Part shown: piece after piece, positions 1-10,500 of the stretch | Layout of the letters: each line of letters begins with the position of its first letter | Position numbering within the stretch: the first letter of the stretch is position 1 | Assembly: GCF_019112545.1 (NCBI RefSeq) | Contig: NW_025064890.1 | Location: 1,431,993-1,495,992, forward strand | DNA from: Guyanagaster necrorhizus | Lineage: Eukaryota > Basidiomycota > Agaricomycetes > Agaricales > Physalacriaceae | DNA length: 64,000 nt | Direction: 5' to 3' | Notes under the pieces: generated by a model | Databases searched by the model: none | The model's input: only the letters and a program-made list of their open reading frames with translations | Told to the model about the DNA's origin: nothing | Position numbers and translations under genes: made by a program

Positions 1-1246
1 TCCACTCGTCTCCCTCCTTGATTCGAACGTTATTATACCCCCATTGTACGTCAAGTTTTGTGTAGTATTTGGCACCCCGGAGCTTATCCATTAGCTCCGA
101 GATCAAGGGCAATGGATACCGATTTTTGATGGTCATCTCGTTGAGTTTTCGGTAGTCCTGGACCGGACAGAGTTTTCCATCCTTCTTTTTGACAAAGAAG
201 AAAGGAGAGGCCATGGGGGACTTCGAGGGTCGAATCCTGCCACTCGATAGGTTTTCATCTAGGAACTTATCAAGTTCCTGCTGCTCGTGATGGCCGAGAG
301 GGTAGGTTTTGCAATCTAAGTTGGCGTTGGCATTAGGGATTAGTTCAATTGCATGGTCCCAGGGTTTTTGGGCAGGCAGCTCGTCGAAGCTCTCTTTCTC
401 GAAGAGATCCCTATAGTCTCGCGCCCACTCGGGTACCATTTCCTCAAACATTTTCTCGTCCTTCTCTTGGTTCACTCTGGCGGCCAAGTCATTCACATGG
501 TGAATGGCCCGTATGTGGATCTCCTTTTGGAGATCTATTGCGAGTATGGTTTCCCCATCTTCCATCTCCTTGTCCCACCAATCCTCAGGGTCCTCATCCG
601 GTAATTCGAATGGAATCTTCCTGCATCTGCACCTAGCGAAAGTGATTCGACCGGTCTTCCAATTGATTAGCGGGTTATGGCGGATCAGCCAATCATGTCC
701 GAGGAAGAGCTCTTTTGTTCCAAGGTCGGTTACTGCCAAGTCAATGTGTTCGGAGTGGTCTCCGATGGTTAACTGGAGTTCGACGAACTCCATGATGGAA
801 CCGGCCTGGTTTTTGGTTCCATCGGCATTGTATACTGGTATTGGGGCCGCTGTTGCCCTAGTCGGGAGCTGATGCTTGTCGACAAAAGCTCGGTTGATTG
901 AGCTCCCTGTACAGCCGCTGTCGATCAGGGCGGTTACTTGGTATGTGGCCCGGGAGGTTAGCACCTTGATTTGCCCTTTCGTGGTCAAATCCCGTCCGGG
1001 GGTCTTGGTTCGTAGGATGTATTTCTTTGGTCCTCGGAGTTCGTCTAACCATTCGAGGGCCCAACAACGCTCGGCCTTCTTGATTCCCTCGATCAGTTCA
1101 TCTACCACTTCTTCAGCTCTTGTCCGATGGATCCAGTTTCGAAGCACGGCTTTTGCCGCCGCTTCGTCCTTGGCGTCCTTAATGGCTCTCCATGTCCACT
1201 CGGTATTGAATAGCTTGAGCCACATGGTAGGACCCTCTGTCCATGT
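1..1246 (-). CDS. pol: Ty3/Gypsy pol (protease-reverse transcriptase part), copy 1, runs off the left edge
   Basis: Polyprotein that matures, copies and integrates the retrotransposon. Read right to left, the frame stays open from a stop at 1247-1249 to the window edge. Visible landmarks are an aspartic-protease core LIDSGCTGSSIN (about 880-925) and the start of reverse transcriptase near 1-220, with FFFVKKKDGKL, VQDYRKLNEMTIKN and TKLDVQWGYNN. The RT catalytic motif, RNase H, integrase and chromodomain would lie outside the window. An ATG at 1223-1225 (MWLK) is a possible start, but the decayed relative at 7574 has Ala there. The frame is -1 relative to gag, so frameshifting or reinitiation is also possible. 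No stops and plentiful CpG mark this as the youngest copy here. Confidence 0.9.
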
Positions 1247-1249
1247 TCA

Positions 1250-1420
1250 GCCCGAGGGCGTTTGAGTTTTTTCTTGCGATTCGTCGGTGTGTTTTACGAA
1301 TGATCTGGGTGTATTCGGATGCATGGTAAACATGGATGTAGCTACAGGGATACTATCAGTCTGACTAGCAGCTGTTGCTGACACACCGTCAAGTTTTTTG
1401 GCCAGTCCAGTGGAATCGCT
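1250..1420 (-). other. Gag-pol junction of copy 1: open -1 frame ending at an aligned stop
   Basis: After the gag stop near 1420 the -1 frame is open for about 57 codons and then meets TGA at 1247-1249, in the same frame as pol. The equivalent places in copy 2 (TGA at 7571-7573) and copy 4 (TAA near 19,245 on the minus strand) also hold a stop followed by Glu-rich residues and then WLK. This suggests that gag-pol expression involves readthrough or reinitiation, though chance decay of an ancestral Arg or Gln codon is possible. Confidence 0.45.
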
Positions 1421-3840
1421 CACTGGCTGGCCTCGCCTTTTACCTCCTCGATCTTGGTTTCCTTTCCAAGGTCTTCCTCCTCCTTCTGGAGTTTGGCGAT
1501 CTGCATCCGTATGTCTTCATGGGTTCTCTTCTTCTTTGGGCAATCCTTTGCCATGTGTCCCTTCTGTCCACAATTAAAACACTTCCCTTCTTTCTTCATG
1601 CGGTCGATGTCCATCGGCTTTCCACTTCCGGTGTAGGTTGTGCCGGTCCCGGTTTTCTGTGTGCTGTAGGAGAATGAGGTCGTCGGGACGTTCTGGGATT
1701 TCGTTGCAGTGGTCCCTGACTTGTTCGGGGCCGGCGGGTTCTGCTTCCTGGGAGTGTCTTGGAAGGTCATTGACTCCGCCTTCTGCCTCTGTCGCTCTTT
1801 GTACATTTCTACAATTCTCTCCTTCCATTCGTCGTAGCCAATTGGCATCAGACCTTTGACGCCGATTGCGGAGATCATGGTGATGTAGGAGGAAGGGATG
1901 CCCCTTTTAAGGGCCTCGACCATTCGACCAGTGTTGCCGATGTCTTCCCTGATCCCGGCGAGCTTGGCTAGCCGTTCGAGTTCATCGAAGTAGTCTGTGG
2001 CCGCCTTGTCAGCCATCTTGTATTCTTTGATTTTCTGTTTATGTACCTCTTGTACCGCCGGGTCGATGAATTTGTCGTTCAGCATTTGTTTGAATACCTC
2101 CCAGGAGGGGTACTGATAGTGATTCCTGGTGCTGGACCGGAAGTTTGGTGAGATCAGGATCCACCAGGTCTTGGCCTTCTCTTCCAGATAGGAGGTGGCG
2201 AAGGCGACTTTGTTCATGTCGGTCCCGAGAGGTCCAACATAAACTTCGAAGTACTGCTCGCAATCGACCAAGAAGCAGTCGATGTCGTCTGAGGCCCCTT
2301 TAAAGGGGCACGGTTTTCGCAGGAGATCGGATCGGCATTGGAGGATGTGGGCGTTTTCTGGGAGTGCACCCATCGGGTTGGGCCACTCATTGAAGGGCGG
2401 TCGTTGCCATTCGAGGGGTGGGCCGGAGAAGGAGTGTAGTGACTGGTCGTCGGCGACGGGGCTCCCTTTGTACTTTTGGATGCGAACGATGACTCCGTCC
2501 TTGACGGTGAATCCTAGCCGTACGGCTTCAGGATCATCATGGATGGGTTCTTTGCTGGTCCCGCTTGGTTCGGCTTCATCGGCAGGGGGTTGTGCCCTGA
2601 GTAGTCGGCTTCCTTTCCCCATCCATGGGTTTCGGAAGCCTTCAAGTCGGCGATCAGTGGAGTATTCCCTGTTCCTGGTGAGCCGTGAAGCCGTGCTTCG
2701 GATTGAGTGTCGACTGGACTCGTCTAGGCTTCGTGCCAGAGGTGCCGTGTATACAGCTCGTCTTGGCGCGACGGGGGGCGTTGGTGGCAGTGGTCGGACT
2801 TTGTTTTTCGACTGGAAAGGGGGCATCGGGCTGAGGGGATCCTCGGGATGCTGTCTTCCGTATTCCTTCCAGGCATATTCCGTCGAGGCATACTGTAAAA
2901 TTCGTTTTTTCTCAGTTAGATCTGCGTATTGATAATCGAGTCCTAGGGGGGTCGCGAGCCAGTGAGCGTCCCCCCATAAAAAACGTATTCCCTGCTTGAA
3001 CAATTCCATATATTCCTTCTGGCGGCTTCTCTCGATTTCCGCCCTTAGTGCTTCTTCATCTGGCCATTCCACTGCGTATTGCATGAATTGTGAGGGCTCA
3101 AAGGGGCCCTCCTCCTCGCCCTCGCTGTCCTTGCTGCCCTTGCTGTCCTCGCCGAGGAGGGAACCAGCGAGCTGGCCGGAGCTGAGCGGCCTGAGCTGTC
3201 GTATTGTCGATGGGGAGTCTGTCGGAGCTGCTTGGCCTGGCGGCATTGGCTGGGCTGGGGGCGGTGTGATGGATGGGGACGTCCGGGAGCCCATAGTATC
3301 GGATCCTCCCCTGAGCTCTTTCTCTCTCCAATTCCTTGCTATAGAGGCTGAAGTTTCGATAGAACTCGGGAAGGAGGAACTGGTGGGCGATCCTCCCTCC
3401 CAAGAATCGTCGGAGGGCGAGGTCAGAGACATGGGCATTATCGGGTACCTGGAGTCCATAGGCGTCAAGTATGGAGTCAGCGTCTGAGGCAATGGTGTCG
3501 GTATGACTGGGGTACCGTAGGTCTGTGTCGGGGCATCGCTCCCTTCTTTTGGCCTCGCTTCTGGTGATGGGGCTCCCTGGCCCTGTCCATGGGTCCTCGT
3601 CAGAGGGAGGTTCTGCGAACGGGGACTCAGATCTCGAAGATCCGAGTCCGTATCAGGCGGGGGAGGCGGACCCCATCCTTTCTGCGTCTTCCCTTCTTCG
3701 CTGTGCTCGACCCTGCTGGTCGTACTCAGCCTCCTCATACTCTCGCTGGGCCTCTGCCTGAGTGTATTCTGCGAGGTCCTCTCGGGCTCGCTCTTCTTCT
3801 GCTCGACGCTCCTGTATTCGCTGCTGCTGCTGTACGGCAT
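1420..3840 (-). CDS. gag: Ty3/Gypsy Gag (nucleocapsid-capsid protein), copy 1
   Basis: Structural protein that forms the virus-like particle and packages the element RNA. 806 residues from ATG at 3840. Order: a long Ser/Pro/acidic low-complexity region (about 1-450); a retrotransposon-gag capsid region near 490-690, with CPFKGASDDIDCFLVDCEQYF and KAKTWW; then a CCHC zinc knuckle CFNCGQKGHMAKDC near 755-768, followed by a charged tail. The length is above usual for chromovirus Gag because of the N-terminal low-complexity half. The first 188 nt overlap the end of the upstream ORF at 3653-4660 in another frame. Decayed homologues of the same protein are at 5172-7394 (plus) and 19,425-21,650 (minus). 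Confidence 0.93.
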   Translation of the reverse strand: MPYSSSSEYRSVEQKKSEPERTSQNTLRQRPSESMRRLSTTSRVEHSEEGKTQKGWGPPPPPDTDSDLRDLSPRSQNLPLTRTHGQGQGAPSPEARPKEGSDAPTQTYGTPVIPTPLPQTLTPYLTPMDSRYPIMPMSLTSPSDDSWEGGSPTSSSFPSSIETSASIARNWREKELRGGSDTMGSRTSPSITPPPAQPMPPGQAAPTDSPSTIRQLRPLSSGQLAGSLLGEDSKGSKDSEGEEEGPFEPSQFMQYAVEWPDEEALRAEIERSRQKEYMELFKQGIRFLWGDAHWLATPLGLDYQYADLTEKKRILQYASTEYAWKEYGRQHPEDPLSPMPPFQSKNKVRPLPPTPPVAPRRAVYTAPLARSLDESSRHSIRSTASRLTRNREYSTDRRLEGFRNPWMGKGSRLLRAQPPADEAEPSGTSKEPIHDDPEAVRLGFTVKDGVIVRIQKYKGSPVADDQSLHSFSGPPLEWQRPPFNEWPNPMGALPENAHILQCRSDLLRKPCPFKGASDDIDCFLVDCEQYFEVYVGPLGTDMNKVAFATSYLEEKAKTWWILISPNFRSSTRNHYQYPSWEVFKQMLNDKFIDPAVQEVHKQKIKEYKMADKAATDYFDELERLAKLAGIREDIGNTGRMVEALKRGIPSSYITMISAIGVKGLMPIGYDEWKERIVEMYKERQRQKAESMTFQDTPRKQNPPAPNKSGTTATKSQNVPTTSFSYSTQKTGTGTTYTGSGKPMDIDRMKKEGKCFNCGQKGHMAKDCPKKKRTHEDIRMQIAKLQKEEEDLGKETKIEEVKGEASQ

Positions 3841-4660
3841 CGTTGTAGTTAAATGGGATGGTAATATCCCAGTCCGGGAAAACCCTGTGGATGATTCTAT
3901 CCCTCACAGCCCTTCCCCTTGCACTGGCTGTTCCCACCTCTGGCTCGCTTCTGACATGAAGGTGTCGATACGGGTCTCCTGCCACAGAGATGGCGATCTC
4001 GATGTTGGCATAGTCAGGGTGAATCATTCTTCCGTGCGGGTCCTCGACCCCCAGCCTGCTGACGGATCGACTGGTGTCTGAGTTCTGCTCGGTGGGTTCG
4101 TAGAGGGAGTCGTGGGGAAGGGCGGGAGCAGCCTCAGTTCTCGAAGCCACCCTAGAGGCATCACGGGAGTCCCTAGCATGGTTTCCAATCCCTGGGGTGC
4201 GAGAGGCGGTGGAAGGGTTACTGGGGATTGAAGGGATGTTGTGGGGGACCTCCTGGGTGACCTGAGGGACCGTTGCGGTCCATGGGTTTTGGAATCCTGT
4301 GAGGTTATCGTTCCGATTTCTGCTGTTAGGTCGTCGAGGAGGGTATCTGTGTCTCTCTTCTTCTTGAGGGCTCCCCGTATTCGAGCAGCTATGCCCGGCT
4401 TCTGGTACGGGAAACTCCTCCGGCTGGAGGGTCATTCTGGCAGAGGGGGGGATGTCATGGAAAGAGAGGTCGGGGGTTACGTTCCGGAGGATGTGCTGAA
4501 TTTGCTGGAAAGCTTGGTAGTGCCTGACGATCCAAGCCGTGATTGATTGTCGTCCCCGACAACAGGTGATGATTGCAAGGAGACTTAATAGCGTTCCGAT
4601 AATGGAAGCTATCAGTTCGAAGAAGTCGTGGTTAAGGTCATGGGTTGAGGCGGGAGTCAT
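3653..4660 (-). CDS. Extra ORF upstream of gag with an N-terminal membrane segment (copy 1)
   Basis: Unknown function; I do not recognise the family. 335 residues from ATG at 4660 (the frame is open to 4675, but only through non-ATG codons). A hydrophobic stretch near residues 15-36 (ELIASIIGTLLSLLAII, then two Cys) looks like one membrane helix. It is followed by a conserved helix-like segment (WIVRHYQAFQQIQHIL), a disordered Pro/Arg/Ser middle and a charged coiled-coil-like end rich in Glu, Arg and Gln. It lies just after the LTR and primer site and overlaps gag by 188 nt (gag is +1 relative to it). The decayed copy 4 keeps the same N-terminus at 22,400-22,622, so this is part of the element. 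It is not positioned like an env gene. Confidence 0.8.
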   Translation of the reverse strand: MTPASTHDLNHDFFELIASIIGTLLSLLAIITCCRGRQSITAWIVRHYQAFQQIQHILRNVTPDLSFHDIPPSARMTLQPEEFPVPEAGHSCSNTGSPQEEERHRYPPRRPNSRNRNDNLTGFQNPWTATVPQVTQEVPHNIPSIPSNPSTASRTPGIGNHARDSRDASRVASRTEAAPALPHDSLYEPTEQNSDTSRSVSRLGVEDPHGRMIHPDYANIEIAISVAGDPYRHLHVRSEPEVGTASARGRAVRDRIIHRVFPDWDITIPFNYNDAVQQQQRIQERRAEEERAREDLAEYTQAEAQREYEEAEYDQQGRAQRRREDAERMGSASPA

Positions 4661-4702
4661 TTGGTTTCTCAGCACAATTGGGCTTGAGAAAGGGAACGAG
4701 GA

Positions 4703-4715
4703 AGCTTCGAGCTAA
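4703..4715 (-). promoter_or_regulatory. Self-complementary primer-binding site of copy 1
   Basis: On the plus strand this is AGCTTCGAGCTAA, one base from the LTR edge. It is the exact reverse complement of 4867-4879 inside the LTR, the predicted first bases of the transcript. That is the arrangement known for Tf1/sushi-type elements, where the RNA 5' end folds back to prime cDNA synthesis instead of using a tRNA. Confidence 0.7.
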
Positions 4716-4716
4716 T

Positions 4717-5171
4717 TGTTAAGCCCAAGCGTCACATGCAGCTAATCACGTGATAAACGATTGCACCTCGCACTTTGGGTGATCAATCGAGTCCACAAGG
4801 TTGACCGACTGTGGTGTGTCACAAGGCTGTCAGAGCAGCTCGAGAGTAGAATGGTGTGTATAAACTTTAGCTCGAAGCTGGGGACTACCAGCGAGAGCTG
4901 TCCTCCTTAAATACTACTGGGTGATATCTAAATATATACGACTACTTATTGTGTGTTGCTGGGTCCTTTGTGCCCATTGTCCTAGGGCATCATTACCGTA
5001 CATAAAAGGTTCATTGTGCGTTGTCGAGCGCTATCTCCTTCGTCGAAAGACAATGGTGGATTGGACTAGTCGTGCTAACTAGTATCCCCACGATCCTAGA
5101 TGCTTGTCTTAGCGCCGTGACTAAGCACAGATAGGGGTTTAAACAGAAGAAAAGTAGTAAAAATTGTAACA
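4717..5171 (-). repeat. 5' LTR of Ty3/Gypsy copy 1
   Basis: 455-bp long terminal repeat in reverse orientation. In element sense it starts TGTTAC and ends CTTAACA, matching the LTRs at 11,321, 15,955 and 22,681. A TATA-like box (TATTTAAG, 4906-4913) lies 27-34 bp upstream of the predicted RNA start at 4879. The flanking bases 5172-5176 (GATCC) should recur as a target duplication left of the window. Confidence 0.9.
4867..4913 (-). promoter_or_regulatory. TATA box and predicted transcript start in the copy 1 LTR
   Basis: Element-sense TATTTAAG (4906-4913) is followed about 30 nt later by AGCTTCGAGCTAA starting at 4879. The same spacing is seen in the other LTRs, including the unrelated-looking LTR at 29,917 (TATATAAG then AGTCTCAAGC). 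Confidence 0.6.
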
Positions 5172-7394
5172 GATCCATGGAGTGAGAACCGCTAGCAAAA
5201 TGAAATCCTCACCATCAGTGGATGAATCTCCAAAACCCTCCTGCATGCTCCAACTCTCCAGTATCCTCCTCTCCAATGAACCCCCAGTGCTGACACTATG
5301 TTTAGTGATGATGAGTCTGTTCTTGGATATCATGGGTTATAAGTCTCTGGAACAGCCCATGTCTCCACCCACACTCTCTGAGGGTTTCTCAGGAGCAGAG
5401 TGGTCAGACAGCTGCTCAATGACAGGTACTGGTGAAACATCCAGCTCTATCATGAGTGAGTGGAGACAGTGAGAGTGACAGAGAGAAACAGATATGATGA
5501 CTATATTGAAAGTCAGCCAATTTCCACCTACCTCAATACCTCCAATACCTCAGGCCCCACAGCTGGTCTGAGCACCCAGCCAGAGCAGCAATATGACAGC
5601 CTGACCACTAGGGGATGAGGAGAGTTTCTATGATCTGCCCACTATTTTCTTCCTCAAGGAAGGGGAGGATGATAAGGACACAGAGGATGAGGAAACTGAG
5701 AGCAGTGACCCACTCCACACTAGAGGGGAACTCACATATCTAATGACAGAAGATATCGATGAAGAAGAATTGACAAAAGTAATGCAGAAGACAAGGGAGC
5801 AGGAATACCAGGAGTTATACCTGTGAGGTATGAACTTTTTATGGCATGATGCCACTTGGATGGCATCATGACTAGGACAATTATATTTTCATTCTGATAT
5901 TAATAAAAAAACAGAAATATTAAGGCATACAGTTATGGACTATGCCATGAACAAATACAACAGGCAACACCCTGAGGATCAGGTCCAGAGACCACTGGCA
6001 TACCAAGAACCAACCTGAATACAGCCAATGCCAAGGTCTCTGCTGGTCACTCCAAGAAGAGTAGTATATACAGCCCTGTCAGTCTGCAGTATATTTTCAT
6101 ACTCTGCCCCATCCTCTCAAACAACAGCAACCCAGCTCTTGCAAACTTAGCCTCAGCAGTGAACACTGCTAACCTCCTATTGAAACCCATAGACTGGCAA
6201 AAGAAGCTGAATCATGAGAGTACAACCCCCTCTAGACAAAGCAACCAGAAGCAGCAAGGAACCAGTGTGAGATGACTCCAAAGCCATATGGCTTGGGTTT
6301 ACCATATAGGATGGTGTTATTGTCCAAAAAGAAGAACTGCCCCAGAGAAGCCCCATGGCAGATGACAACTCCCTACACTTGTTCCTCAGACCACTGCAGG
6401 ACTGGTGCTGGCCCTCTTTCTCCAACTGGCCCAACTCCATTGGTGCCTTATCTAACAATGTGGTAGTCCTGCAATATCACCCAGACCTTCTTCAAAAACT
6501 ATGATCATTCAAAGGGGCCTTCAATGACATCAACTATTTTCTGGTTGACTGTGAACAATATTTTGAGGTCTATGTTGGGTACCTTGAGATTGATATAAAC
6601 AAAGTTATATTTGCAGCCTCCTATCTGGAAGAAAAAGCCAAGACATGGTGAATTCTGATTTCCCCAAACTTCCGATCATTGACTCAGGGGTATTATCAGT
6701 ACCCATCCTGGCCAGTGTTCAAACAGATGTTGCACAACAAATTCATCAATCCTGCAGTGCAGAAAGTATATAAACAGAAGATCAAGGATTATAAAATTGG
6801 TGATAAGGCAGCAACAGACTACTTTGACAAGCTAGAATGATTAGCCAAGCTTGAGGAATACAGGATGATATGGCCAATGATGGCTGGATGGTCAAGGCCC
6901 TCAAGTGAGGGATCCCCTCCTCCTATATCATGATGATCTTGGCAATTAGCATAAAGGCATTAATGCCAGTTGGATATGATGAGTGGAAGGAAAGAATCAT
7001 TGAGATGTATAAGAAGTGACAAAGGCAGAAAGCAGAATCATTGACACTGCAGGACTACCAAAAGAAGTTGATCCTGCCAATCCTAAACAAGTCATCAGGG
7101 ACAACTGCCAGGAAACTACAGGGATCCCCTATGACCTCACCATCATACAGTGTCCAGAAAATGGGTACAGATACAACATACACCAGATCCAGAAAGCCAA
7201 TGGACATTGATCAGATGAAGAAGGAAGGCAAGTACTTCAACTGCAGCTAAAAAGAGCATATGGTGAAAGACTGCCCAAAGAAGAAGAGGACTTGAGAAAA
7301 CATTAGGGCCCAAATTGCTGATCTGCAGAAGGAAGAAGAAGAACTTGGCATGGAGACCAAAGTAGAGGAGGTAAAAGATAGAGCCAGTCAGTGA
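5172..7394 (+). pseudogene. gag: Decayed Gag of Ty3/Gypsy copy 2, 5'-truncated by copy 1
   Basis: Starts abruptly at the copy 1 LTR, inside the low-complexity region that corresponds to about residue 110-130 of intact Gag. The capsid region is recognisable at about 6,490-7,000 (GAFNDINYFLVDCEQYF, KAKTW then a stop). The zinc knuckle near 7,225-7,275 reads YFNCS-stop-KEHMVKDC. Many Arg CGA codons have become TGA; at 7,018, for example, the KERQRQ of copy 1 reads KK-stop-QRQ. There is almost no CpG. The frame ends with the same Ser-Gln-stop as intact gag. Confidence 0.88.
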
Positions 7395-7573
7395 GTGATT
7401 CTGCTAAGCTGGCCAGAGGACTTTATGGTGTGTGATCAGTAGCTGCTAGTCAGACTAATAGTATTTCTGTAGTTACACTTATGCCTGTGTTATCTACACA
7501 TTCGAATATACCCCAGAGAACTATCTCACATATCAAAGAATTGCAAAAAGAAACTCAAATGCCTCTGGGCTGA

Positions 7574-10500
7574 ACAGGGACAGAGAGTCCCACTGCATGG
7601 CTCAAACCATTTGAAACTGAATGGACATGGCAGGCTCTCACAGAAGCAATGAATGAAGCTGCAGCAAAAGCCATGCTTCAAAACTGAGTCCATAAGACTA
7701 GAGCTGAAGAAGTAGTCAATGAAGTCATCACAGGAATCAAAGAAGCAGGAAGGATCTGAGCCTTGGAGTGGTTGGACGAGCTCAGAGGACTGTGCAAATT
7801 CATTAGGCAAGCTAAAACCAATGGGTGAGACCTTATCATCAAGACCCAGATTGAAACACTCATGAACTGCTCTACACATGCTGTCACTGCCCTGATCAAC
7901 AGCAGATGTACCAAGAGCTTGATCAATCAAAGTTTTGTCAATCAACACAAACTCTCTATCAGAACCACTGCAGCACCCATTCCCATCTACAATGCTGATG
8001 GAACCAAAAACCAAGCTGGCTCAATCACTGAGTTTGTCAAACTCTGGCTCACAATAGGGGATCACTCAGAAAGGATTGATCTAGTGGTCACAGATTTAGG
8101 CATCAAGAAAGTCTTTCTAGAGCATGACTGGTTGATCCATCACAATCTGCTAATCAACTAGAAGACTGGAAGGATTATCTTCGCATGGTGCAGATATTGC
8201 AAAATCCCCTTCGAGTTACCAGATGAAGACCCCAAGGATTGATGGGATAAGGAGATAGAAGATAGAGAAACCATATTGGCCATTGACATCCAGTGGAAGA
8301 TTCAGATCTGAGCAGTCCACTATGCCAATGAATTAGCAGCCAAGGCTAACAGACAGAAGGAGGAAAAGACATTCAAGAAAATAGTTCTGGAATGGGCTCA
8401 GGAATTCCAAGATCTGTTCGAAAAGAAAAGCTTTGATGAGCTCCTGGTGCCCAAGCCCTGAGACCATGCCATTGAACTAATCCTGAATGCCAGCACAAAC
8501 CTTGACTGCAAAACCTATCTACTGGAGAATAATGAACAACAGGAACTTGATAAGTTCCTTGACAAAAATCTGTCCAGTGGATGAATATGACCCTCCAAAT
8601 CCCCCATGGCTTTGCCCTTCTTCTTCATTAAAAAGAAGGATGGCAAGCTTTGCCCAGTACAAGACTACTGCAAACTAAATAAAATGATAATTAAGAATTG
8701 CTGTCTACTACCCCTGATATCAGAGTTAATGGACACACTCCAGAGGGCATGATATTACACCAAACTCGATGTATGATGGGGATACAACAATGTATGAATT
8801 AAAGAGGGTGACAAGTGGAAGATGGCCTTCTGAACTAATCAGAGGCTCTTTGAACCCACAGTGATGTTCTTTGGGTTGACCAACTTGTCTGCTACCTTTC
8901 AATGGATGATGAATGATATCTTCAAAGACCTCATCACTACTGAGAAGGTTACCATCTACCTCAATGACATTCTTATTATGTCCAAGACAAGGGAAGAACA
9001 CAGAAGGCTAGTATGCCAGGTGCTAATACTAATGAAAAAGCACAAACTGTTTCTCAAGATGGAGAAGTGCAAATTTGAGGTGCTCAAAACCGAGTACCTT
9101 GGAGTCATCATCAGTGAAGAAAGTATATGCATGGACCCCATCAAGATTGCTGGAGTCACCGAATGGCTCACACTGACCAAGAAAAAAGAACTCCAATCAT
9201 TCCTGAGATTTACCAACTTCTACTGATAGTTTATCTATGACTACAGCAAGATGGTCTGTCCAATGACACAACTCACCAGAAATGCCTCATGGACCTGGGG
9301 ACTCTCTCAGCAGACCATCTTTGATGACCTCAAAAGGTGACTAGTAGAGGATGTAGTACTTGTCATCCCTATACAGAATAGGAAGTTTCAAGTTGAGGCT
9401 GATTCCAGTGAAGACACTATTAGAGCCATGCTCTCACAACAGCAGGATAGAAGGTGGTGACCAGTCACATTCCTCTCCAAGATGCTCATGGTTACAAAGT
9501 GGAATTATGAAATCTATGACAAGGAGCTACTTGCCATTATGCTTGCACTAGAGGAGTGGTGGCACTACTTGATCAGGGCTACTGAGGTTTTCAAGATCTG
9601 AATCAATCATCAAAACCTTCAATATTTCCAGCAACCCCAGAAGTTAAATCATTGCTAAGCCTGATGAGTCATGAAACTCAGCCAGTACCAATACACTCTC
9701 CACCACAAAGCCAGAACAGCAAATAAGAAGGCTGATCTCTTGAGTCAGAGAGCAGATCATGACCAAGGAGGTGATGATAATGAGAGGGTAATACTGTTAT
9801 GACCCAAATACTTTCAGGCTATGATAATGCCCATAGAGGAGGAGATCCATGAGTGCATTAAGAGTGCTATCCAGGACAGTTGCAAGTGAGACCAGCAGAT
9901 TGCTCCATTGCTCAATCATGAGTGAGGAGTAATAAAGAAAGGAGGAATGATCTACTATGATGGAAGAATCTATATTCCCTGAGATTAAGGTCTACATGGT
10001 GAAATCATCACCATTTATCATGATCATGCCACCACTGGCCATTCTAGCATCACTAAGACCAAAGAACTGATCTTATGGGAATACTGATAGCTGAAAATGA
10101 GTGCTGACATCACCATATATATCAAGGCATGCAAAATCTGTCAATGAGGAAAATCATCAACATAATCACAAGCAGCCTTGCTTCATCCAAACAAAGTCCT
10201 CTCAGCACTATGGACACACATCTCCATCAACATGATCACTGGACTTCTGGAATGCCAAGGCTATGATGCCATCATCATCATAGTCAACCAGTTCTCAAAG
10301 GTGATCATCTCAATCACATGCTCAATAGAACTAACTTCTGAGGAGTGGGCAAAAATCCTGCAGGATGAGGTCTATGCTAACTATGGCATGCCTCAGATGG
10401 TCATTTTGGATAGGAGACCTCAATTCATCTCTAAGTTTCTAGATGACCTCTACCATCTTTTAAACATTAAATGAAACACCTCAACTGCATACCACCCTCA

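Noticed and set aside
349..3487. Long plus-strand frames over copy 1 (for example 2,282-2,932 and 2,996-3,487)
   Set aside because: They lie antisense to gag and pol and have no domain; open only because of the high GC of the true frames.
3653..4660. Reading the extra ORF as an envelope gene
   Set aside because: It precedes gag, whereas env genes follow pol. It has no signal peptide with a cleavage site and no fusion or glycoprotein features.
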